From positions 2,210,001-2,274,000 of the forward strand of contig NZ_CP015612.1 in assembly GCF_002138415.1 (NCBI RefSeq): DNA of 64,000 bases, given 5' to 3'. Made by a program: the position numbers and the translations under genes. This stretch comes from Stenotrophomonas maltophilia (GTDB lineage Bacteria; Pseudomonadota; Gammaproteobacteria; Xanthomonadales; Xanthomonadaceae). The number at the start of each line of letters is the position of its first letter. Position 1 is the first letter of the stretch. The notes beneath the pieces were generated by a model that worked only from the letters and a program-made list of their open reading frames with translations, did no database searches and was not told where the DNA came from. This document shows, piece after piece, positions 58,418-64,000 of this stretch.

Positions 58418-59449
58418 TCAGGCCCAGGCGGGCTGTGCCTCTGGCTTCATGGACGTGGCCTGTTGGCGCGCTTCCCAATGCGAGATCACATCCAGCTCGA
58501 GCGCGCGCACCCGCTGCGTGCTGAAGTCGATGAAGGCCCGCACACGCTTGGGAAGCTGGCGGCGGCTGAGGTAGCACAGGTAGTGGCCGCGATCGAGCGG
58601 CGCATGCCGATCCAGGCAGGTCACCACCCTGCCCGCCCACAGCGCTTCACGTATCTGATAGCTGGGCAGCTGGGCGATGCCCAGCCCGTCGATGACGGCC
58701 TGCAGGGCCAGGTCGGCATCGTTGAACACCAGTGCGGCCGGCAGCTGCAGGTGCACATCGGTGCCGTCGACCCGGAATTCCCAGGGCTGCATGCGTCCAC
58801 CCGGCAGGCGCCGCCCGATGCAGGCATGCGTGGACAGCGCATCCACCGACGGCGGTAAACCATGCGCCTGCACGTACGCCGGTGACGCGCACACCACCAG
58901 CTGCATCGGCACCAGCTGCTTGGCGATCACCTGGCTGTCTTCCAGCAGGCCATCGCGGAACGCCACATCGATGCGGTCACCGGCCAGGTCGGGGGCCTGC
59001 TCGTCCAGCAGCAGTTCTACAGAGACCTGCGGGTACTCGGCGCGGAAGGCGGCCAGCAGGGGGGCGATCACCCGCCGGCCGAAGCCGTGGCTGGCACTGA
59101 TGCGCAGGTGCCCGCGCGGCGGACCCTCGCGCAGGTCGCGCATTTCCTCCAGCGCCTGCAGGATGCAGTTCACGCCCGGGTTGCAGCCCTCCAGGAACAG
59201 CTCGCCTTCGCGGGTCAGCGTGGTCGAGCGCGTGGTGCGCAGGAACAACCGCACGCCCAGCTGGCTTTCCAGCTTCTGCATGCTGCGGCTGACAGCCGAA
59301 CGGCCGATGCCGAGGCGGTCGGCCGCGCGGGCGAAACTGCCCTCGGCCGCCACTGCAATGAAGGCCAGCACGCCGGCGTAGCTGGTGGAGAAGGATGCAT
59401 TGAGCGCATCGTGGCCGTCGCTGGCCGGGCTGGGCTGTGCGGTGTTCAT
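58418..59449 (-). CDS. LysR-type transcriptional regulator
   Basis: A 343-residue regulator from the ATG at 59449. The winged helix-turn-helix is at about residues 28-90 (YAGVLAFIAVAAEGSFARAADRLGIGRSAVSRSMQKLESQLGVRLFLRTTRSTTLT). The effector-binding domain follows (LRISASHGFGRRVIAPLLAAFRAEYPQVSVELLLDE). Its start overlaps the stop of the small sigma-like gene (ATGA), an unusual pairing. It may regulate the reductase and Ohr genes downstream on the same strand, or the divergent sigma gene. Confidence 0.92.
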   Translation of the reverse strand: MNTAQPSPASDGHDALNASFSTSYAGVLAFIAVAAEGSFARAADRLGIGRSAVSRSMQKLESQLGVRLFLRTTRSTTLTREGELFLEGCNPGVNCILQALEEMRDLREGPPRGHLRISASHGFGRRVIAPLLAAFRAEYPQVSVELLLDEQAPDLAGDRIDVAFRDGLLEDSQVIAKQLVPMQLVVCASPAYVQAHGLPPSVDALSTHACIGRRLPGGRMQPWEFRVDGTDVHLQLPAALVFNDADLALQAVIDGLGIAQLPSYQIREALWAGRVVTCLDRHAPLDRGHYLCYLSRRQLPKRVRAFIDFSTQRVRALELDVISHWEARQQATSMKPEAQPAWA

Positions 59450-59754
59450 GGGCGGCCTGGCTCCAGGCGGGCACGTTGCGCGTGCAGGTGGTTCCGCGCC
59501 AGCGCCAGGCGCTGCCTGCACGCGGACAGGTCGAGCCCCAGCAGGGGCACGATGTCCTCGAACCCGGCGCCCAGCACGTCGTGCAGCAACAGCACCGCAC
59601 GTGCATCGGGCGGCAATTCGCGCAGTGCGGCGAGGAAGGTCTGCCAGACCTGTTCGCTGGCAGGGCGGAATGCGGTGCGCAGGTGCGATGCGGTGTCCAT
59701 GCCCGGCAGACGGCCGAGCATCGGCCGCTGTGACAGGCCATTGGTGTTTTTCAT
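59446..59754 (-). CDS. orphan sigma-70 region 4-like protein
   Basis: A 102-residue protein from the ATG at 59754 (MKNTNGLSQRP). From about residue 35 it is a sigma region 4 only: LPPDARAVLLLHDVLGAGFEDIVPLLGLDLSACRQRLALARNHLHAQRARLE. The line LPPDARAVLLLHDV is nearly the same as LAPDARAAFLLHDV in the divergent ECF41 sigma factor 75 nt away, so it seems to be derived from it. With no region 2 it cannot be a sigma factor by itself; it could bind -35 DNA or compete for core enzyme. Coupled to the LysR gene by a 4-nt overlap. Confidence 0.7.
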   Translation of the reverse strand: MKNTNGLSQRPMLGRLPGMDTASHLRTAFRPASEQVWQTFLAALRELPPDARAVLLLHDVLGAGFEDIVPLLGLDLSACRQRLALARNHLHAQRARLEPGRP

Positions 59755-59829
59755 GCAACAGCATGCGGCCCGGCCCCGGCCTACCGGCAGTGCGGGCGCA
59801 GGCCTAGCCTCGCTGTGTCCTACGCTGGC

Positions 59830-60711
59830 ATGGACGATTCCACTGCGCTGTTCTCCCGCCTCCGCCCGCGCCTGTTCGGCGTGGCCTACCGCATGCTCGG
59901 GTCTTCGCACGAAGCCGAGGACGTGGTGCAGGATGTCTGGCTGCGCTGGCATGGCGCCGACCCGTCACAGATCGAGAATCCCGAAGCCTGGCTGGTGGCC
60001 ACCACCACCCGTCGCGCCATTGATGGCCTGCGCCTGGCACGGCATACGCGCGAACACTATGTCGGCATGTGGTTGCCGGAGCCGCTGCTGACCGATGACA
60101 CCAGCACCCCTGAATATGTGCTGGAAACCGCCAGCGATCTGTCGGTCGCCTTCCTCAGCGTGCTCGAACGGTTGGCACCGGATGCGCGTGCGGCCTTCCT
60201 GCTGCACGACGTGTTCGATCAGGACTACGCGGTGGTCGCGCGCACCCTGGACAAGACAGAAGCCGCCTGCCGGCAGATCGTGCATCGCGCACGCCTGCAG
60301 CTCAGGCAGGAGCGCCCGCGCTACAACGTCCCGCAGGAGGTGCACCAGAAACTGCTGCGCCGTTTCGCCGAGGCCGTATCCAGCGGCGATTTCCGCACGA
60401 TGAAGGCGCTGATGGCCGAGTCGGCCGAGCTGGTGGGTGACGGCGGCGGCATCGTCACCAGCTTCCCCAGGCCGATGGTCGGGGGCGCACGCATTGCCCA
60501 GCTGCTGTATGCCCCGCACCTGCGGCGCAGCGCGCAGTTGCGGATGGTGCCGGCCATGCTCAACGGACGGCTGGGACTGCTGCGCTATTTCGATGGTGAG
60601 CTGGAAGCGGCGATGGCCTTCGAGACCGATGGCGAACGGATCACGCAGATCCTGGTGCAGCGCAACCCGCACAAGCTGCAGCGGCTGGCACTACCCACCT
60701 CCATCCAGTAG
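59830..60711 (+). CDS. ECF41-type sigma factor with SnoaL-like C-terminal domain
   Basis: A 293-residue sigma factor (GTG at 59815 is an alternative start). Region 2: LRPRLFGVAYRMLGSSHEAEDVVQDVWLRW. Linker: the ECF41 signature WLPEPL (about residue 92). Region 4: LAPDARAAFLLHDVFDQDYAVVARTLDKTEAACRQIVHRAR. The C-terminal NTF2/SnoaL-like extension carries DGGG (about 208) and NPHKL, the other two ECF41 marks. In this class no anti-sigma factor is used; the C-terminal domain itself tunes activity. The usual COE-type partner genes lie at 56985-58289. Confidence 0.93.
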   Translation: MDDSTALFSRLRPRLFGVAYRMLGSSHEAEDVVQDVWLRWHGADPSQIENPEAWLVATTTRRAIDGLRLARHTREHYVGMWLPEPLLTDDTSTPEYVLETASDLSVAFLSVLERLAPDARAAFLLHDVFDQDYAVVARTLDKTEAACRQIVHRARLQLRQERPRYNVPQEVHQKLLRRFAEAVSSGDFRTMKALMAESAELVGDGGGIVTSFPRPMVGGARIAQLLYAPHLRRSAQLRMVPAMLNGRLGLLRYFDGELEAAMAFETDGERITQILVQRNPHKLQRLALPTSIQ

Positions 60712-60825
60712 ATCCGCGCCCCGCGTGGATGGCATCCATTGCGACCTCGTTCTTGCGGGATTCGACCGGGGCGCCGATGCGCCCCGATCGTGAACGCCTG
60801 CCTGCGCAACGGCCGCAGGACCCGA

Positions 60826-61746
60826 TCAGAAGTCCCAGAACACCGGCACCCAGCGGAAGGTCTCGCCCTCCAGCGACACCCGGCCCACTGACGGGAACGG
60901 AAGATGCGTGGCCACCAGCATTTCGCCGGTGCCTGCCAGTTCCTTCAGCAGGGCGATGCGTACGCGCGCGGATTCCTCCGGGTCGTGCTCGAAGCCGTTG
61001 TGCCAGTTCGGCTGGTCGAAGCCGACCGCGAACACCGCGTCACCGGCGAAGGTCAGGGCCTGCCCGGCAGACGCCACGCGCACCACGCAGTGGCCGGGGG
61101 TATGCCCTCCGGTTCGGCGGGCCGTCACGCCCGGCGCGATCTGCTGTTCGTCCTGGAAGGTGTGCACGTAGCTGCTGTACTCGGCCCAGAAGTGCTTGGC
61201 CGTGGCGCGCAGCGCATCGGGGAACCCCTGCGGCATGTTGGTGCGGCTGAAGTCCGGCGACTTCCAGAACTCCACCTCCGCCTCGGCCACGTGGATCTTC
61301 AGGTCCGGGCGCAGCTGTTCCTTCACGCCTTCAACCAGCAGCCCGCCGACGTGGTCCATGTGCATGTGGGTGACCACCACATCGGTGATTTCGCCCAGGT
61401 TGATACCGGCGGCACCGAGGCGGCGGATCAACTGGCCGGCGCGCGGCAACTGCAGGTCCGGGTCCATGCCCAGGCCGGCATCGATGAGGATGGTGCGATC
61501 ACCGCTGTGCACCACCATCACGTTCAATGCCCAGTCGAAGGCATCCTGCGGCAGGTACATCTCTTCGAACCATTCGGCACGGTCGGCGGCCGGTACGTTG
61601 TGGCCGAGCATCTGGGTGGGCAACGGCAGGACGCCATCGCTGATCACCAGCACTTCGACGTCGCCCACCTTCAAGGCGTAGCGCGAGGGCACCAGTTCAT
61701 CGAGGGCGGGGGCAATGGGCGCGGCGGTGTTTTCCAGACTGAACAT
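60826..61746 (-). CDS. MBL-fold metallo-hydrolase
   Basis: A 306-residue metallo-beta-lactamase-fold enzyme. The zinc site is VTHMHMDHVGG (about residue 120), with later GGHTPGHCV and TFAGDAVF supplying the other ligands. No signal peptide, so it is cytosolic. The region LVISDGVLPLPTQMLGHNVP and the DAGLG stretch are typical of quorum-quenching lactonase-like and AttM-like members, but substrate cannot be assigned. Single gene followed by a 270-nt gap of high-G+C sequence without features. Confidence 0.9.
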   Translation of the reverse strand: MFSLENTAAPIAPALDELVPSRYALKVGDVEVLVISDGVLPLPTQMLGHNVPAADRAEWFEEMYLPQDAFDWALNVMVVHSGDRTILIDAGLGMDPDLQLPRAGQLIRRLGAAGINLGEITDVVVTHMHMDHVGGLLVEGVKEQLRPDLKIHVAEAEVEFWKSPDFSRTNMPQGFPDALRATAKHFWAEYSSYVHTFQDEQQIAPGVTARRTGGHTPGHCVVRVASAGQALTFAGDAVFAVGFDQPNWHNGFEHDPEESARVRIALLKELAGTGEMLVATHLPFPSVGRVSLEGETFRWVPVFWDF

Positions 61747-62018
61747 GAGGGATCTCCACGAAGGGGCATTGGGCGGGCAGCGATGCAAGGCTGGCGCGAA
61801 CGATTCCGGGCGCTTTCCCACGGCGCAGGGCGTGGCGTTGCCAGGGCACGGATGCCTGGCAGGCCAACGCTGCAGGGTTCATGGGAAGACGGGCCACTGC
61901 GCAAGCGGTGGGCCCGGAACACGGCTTGTGCCGTGTGCGATCAGGCTAGGCAGCACACCGTTGCTGCGGTAGGCCCGTGGAGGGGGACGTGATGTTGCAT
62001 TCCGGGAAGCAATGCGAA

Positions 62019-62495
62019 TCACATACCCAGATCAGACAGCCCCGGATGATCATCCGGGCGGCGCCCCAGCGGACAGTGGAACTTGCGGTCACTTTCCTTG
62101 ATCGGCATGTCGTTGATGCACGAAAAGCGGCGCTGCATCAGGCCATCGGCGCCGAACTCCCAGTTCTCGTTTCCATAGGAGCGGAACCAGTTGCCGGAGT
62201 CGTCATGCCACTCATAGGCGTAGCGCACGGCAATATGGTTTTCGGTGAAGGCCCATAGCTCCTTGATCAGCCGGTACTCAAGCTCCTTGTTCCACTTGCG
62301 GGCCAGGAACTGCCGGGCTTCCTCGCGGCCATGGGTGAACTCGGCACGGTTGCGCCACTCGGTGTCCAGCGAATAGGCCAGCGAAACCTTGTCGGCATCG
62401 CGGGTGTTCCAGCCATCCTCGGCAAGGCGCACTTTCTCGATGGCCGATTCACGGGTGAATGGGGGAAGTGGCGGACGGGGTGCTTCAATGGACAC
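62019..62495 (-). CDS. DUF1348 family NTF2-like protein
   Basis: A 158-residue protein of the nuclear-transport-factor-2 fold, DUF1348 type. The start is the GTG at 62495. Hallmarks: [88 protein letters not shown] and [13 protein letters not shown]. Function unknown, often next to TetR or hydrolase genes. It lies 61 nt downstream of the TetR gene on the same strand, so the two may form an operon. Confidence 0.9.
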   Translation of the reverse strand: MSIEAPRPPLPPFTRESAIEKVRLAEDGWNTRDADKVSLAYSLDTEWRNRAEFTHGREEARQFLARKWNKELEYRLIKELWAFTENHIAVRYAYEWHDDSGNWFRSYGNENWEFGADGLMQRRFSCINDMPIKESDRKFHCPLGRRPDDHPGLSDLGM

Positions 62496-62556
62496 GGTGG
62501 CGCCTCCAATCAGGTGGATGAACGGGGTGCTTCGACGGGATTTGATGACTCAGGCG

Positions 62557-63126
62557 TCAGCGCCTGGCCTGCTCCAACAACACCGCTGCAACATCCCTTG
62601 CAGTGTCTGCGGCGTCGTAGTCGCCCATCACGCGCGAGACGGTGATGGCGCCTTCCATGAGAACCAGCAGCTGCCGCGCCAGTGCTTCCGGCTGCTTGAT
62701 ATCCAGTTGCGTGGTGAGTTCCAGCGTGTAATCGAGCAGCTTCTGTTTGTGATGTTTGGCGATGTGGCGAATCGGATCGTCGGGGTCGCCGACCTCGCCT
62801 GCGGTGTTGATGAAGGCACAGCCGCGATAACCCTCCGACTGGAACCAGCCCTTGAGCACGGTGAACATGCCGAGGATGCGTGCTTCCGGGGTGTCGGCCT
62901 TGTCGCATTCCTGCTGGAACCACTGAAGCCAACGAACATCGCGTGCGTTCAAAGCAGCTGCAGCAACCTGGTCCTTGTTTTCAAAGTGACGGTAGATGCT
63001 CTTCCGGGCAACGCCGGAGGTCTTCACCAGCAGGTCCATGCCGGTGGCGTGGATCCCGTTCTGGTAGATCAGCGCCTCGGCGGTGGCCAGGATCTTCTGC
63101 GCGGTGTCGGTGCCGGTCTTGTGCAT
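62557..63126 (-). CDS. TetR family transcriptional regulator
   Basis: A 189-residue repressor from the ATG at 63126. Helix-turn-helix at about residues 10-55: [47 protein letters not shown]. The C-terminal domain has the TetR_C layout with [21 protein letters not shown] 20-bp palindrome sits 9 nt upstream of its start, so it very probably represses itself and the divergent secreted hydrolase. Inducer unknown. Confidence 0.93.
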   Translation of the reverse strand: MHKTGTDTAQKILATAEALIYQNGIHATGMDLLVKTSGVARKSIYRHFENKDQVAAAALNARDVRWLQWFQQECDKADTPEARILGMFTVLKGWFQSEGYRGCAFINTAGEVGDPDDPIRHIAKHHKQKLLDYTLELTTQLDIKQPEALARQLLVLMEGAITVSRVMGDYDAADTARDVAAVLLEQARR

Positions 63127-63134
63127 GGCTGCAA

Positions 63135-63154
63135 GGTAGAACGACCGTTCTACC
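63135..63154. promoter_or_regulatory. TetR-type operator palindrome
   Basis: GGTAGAACG and CGTTCTACC are exact 9-bp arms around a 2-bp centre (AC). It lies 8 nt before the tetR start and about 140 nt before the hydrolase start, and TAGAAC/GTTCTA is typical of TetR sites of the NemR/AcrR kind. Repression of the regulator's own promoter is expected. Confidence 0.75.
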
Positions 63155-63294
63155 GTGTCAACGGGCAATGGGTGGCGGTTCGTGTGTGCACAACCGTGCA
63201 AGACGATCTATCAAGAAATCCGGGCAGTTCATCACCCAGGCGCCTGATTGCTGGCGCAAAGTACGCCTCACCACCCACCCATGAGAATTCCCGC

Positions 63295-64000
63295 ATGAAC
63301 ACCTTCGCCCGCACCCTGGCCGTTGCCGCCCTCGCCCTCTCGGTCCAGACCGGCCTGTCCGCGCAGGCCGCCGAACCGGCCAAGCCGGCGCCGATTACCA
63401 GCGTCGCCCGCACCGCCAGCTACATCACAACCGCCGATGGCGTGCAGCTCTACTACAAGGACTGGGGCCCGAAGGACGGCCCGGTGGTTACCTTCAGCCA
63501 CGGCTGGCCGCTGAACTCGGACAGCTGGGAATCGCAGATGATCTTCCTCGCCAACCACGGCTACCGCGTCATCGCCCATGACCGTCGTGGCCACGGCCGT
63601 TCCAGCCAGCCGTGGGACGGCAACGACATGGATCACTATGCCGACGACCTGGCCACGGTGATCAACACGCTCGACCTGCATGACGTGACCTTGGTGGGCT
63701 TCTCTACCGGCGGCGGCGAAGTGGCGCGCTACATCGGCCGCCATGGCACCGGCCGGGTGAAGAAGGCGGTGCTGATCAGCTCGGTGCCGCCGTTCATGCT
63801 GAAGACCGCCGACAACCCGAACGGCCTGCCGATCGAAGTGTTCGATGGCATCCGAAAGGCGCAGATGGACAACCGCGCGCAGCTGTACAAGGACATCCCG
63901 TCGGGCCCGTTCTACGGCTTCAACCGCCCGGGCGCGAAGGTATCTCAGGGCTTGATCGATGCGTGGTGGGCACAGGGCATGCAGGGTGGCCACAAGAACA
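63295..64000 (+). CDS. exported alpha/beta hydrolase, haloperoxidase-like (3' end outside window)
   Basis: The frame runs open from the ATG at 63295 to the last base, so at least 235 residues are visible. The signal peptide ends near QTGLSAQAA. The fold is that of non-heme chloroperoxidases and arylesterases: [32 protein letters not shown], the [12 protein letters not shown] loop, nucleophile elbow VGFSTGGGE (serine about residue 140). The catalytic histidine lies beyond the window. Divergent from tetR with its palindrome, it is the likely target of that repressor. Confidence 0.92.
   Translation, partial: MNTFARTLAVAALALSVQTGLSAQAAEPAKPAPITSVARTASYITTADGVQLYYKDWGPKDGPVVTFSHGWPLNSDSWESQMIFLANHGYRVIAHDRRGHGRSSQPWDGNDMDHYADDLATVINTLDLHDVTLVGFSTGGGEVARYIGRHGTGRVKKAVLISSVPPFMLKTADNPNGLPIEVFDGIRKAQMDNRAQLYKDIPSGPFYGFNRPGAKVSQGLIDAWWAQGMQGGHKN

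Noticed and set aside
63268-63993. 241-codon minus-strand frame at the right end
   Set aside because: Opposite to the clear signal-peptide alpha/beta hydrolase; His/Arg/Gln-rich shadow composition.
1-64000. CRISPR arrays, insertion sequences, rRNA and tRNA genes
   Set aside because: Looked for on both strands; no regularly spaced repeats, transposase-like frames or RNA gene cores were recognised.

Overview
The window is high-GC chromosomal DNA (roughly two thirds G+C) from a gammaproteobacterium of the Xanthomonadaceae, most likely Stenotrophomonas (maltophilia group). This rests on the ftsK-lolA-rarA gene order, on many GTAG-ended palindromic intergenic repeats of the SMAG type, and on protein character throughout. 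No prophage, insertion sequence, CRISPR array, tRNA or rRNA was seen. The first gene (ftsK) and the last gene (an alpha/beta hydrolase) are cut by the window edges.

Layout. 1-7.9 kb: ftsK C-terminus, a DUF3857/transglutaminase protein, lolA, a lower-GC hypothetical gene between SMAG clusters, rarA, and a DUF805 membrane protein. 8.4-13.9 kb: a Fur-box-like site and a five-gene heme/siderophore-type uptake operon (esterase, YncE-like propeller, binding lipoprotein, FecCD permease, ATPase). 14.8-17.2 kb: a free-standing EF-G paralogue behind a long leader with a small ORF, an intrinsic terminator and a second short ORF. 17.4-24.9 kb: a small RGRP-motif protein, a SapC protein, an EvgA/EvgS-type two-component pair whose sensor carries a frameshift, two FtsX-type permeases and a lone receiver.

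25.0-35.2 kb is a sigmaE-ChrR island. An ECF sigma factor and its zinc/cupin anti-sigma factor lie beside a run of minus-strand lipid genes: desaturase, flavin oxidase, DUF1365, CFA-synthase-like methyltransferase, DUF2878, DUF1295, a second methyltransferase, and lipocalin. This is the gene set tied to singlet-oxygen defence and cyclopropane/furan fatty acid synthesis in other proteobacteria. A bacteriophytochrome operon (bphP, receiver, hybrid kinase) and a tspO gene follow, so light and photo-oxidative functions are grouped from 25 to 41 kb.

41.4-45.6 kb holds an AsmA-like giant, a GNAT enzyme, an AraC regulator and a DUF6265 protein. At 45,677-45,704 lies a sequence with the 11-6-11 architecture and core of the XerCD site dif. 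FtsK-orienting KOPS octamers (GGGNAGGG) read by eye are all on the plus strand to its left and all on the minus strand to its right, so the replication terminus is probably in this window, in the same 64 kb as the C-terminal part of ftsK. Just right of dif come two lower-GC genes of unknown function and an inverted pair of a structured repeat module.

50.7-56.2 kb is a periplasmic aldehyde-oxidase type molybdoenzyme operon (paoABC-like, xdhC, mocA). 57-60.7 kb has Ohr, an NAD(P)-binding reductase, a LysR regulator, an orphan sigma region-4 protein, and a divergent ECF41-type sigma factor. 60.8-64 kb has an MBL hydrolase, a DUF1348 protein, a TetR regulator with a palindrome at its start, and a secreted alpha/beta hydrolase running off the end.
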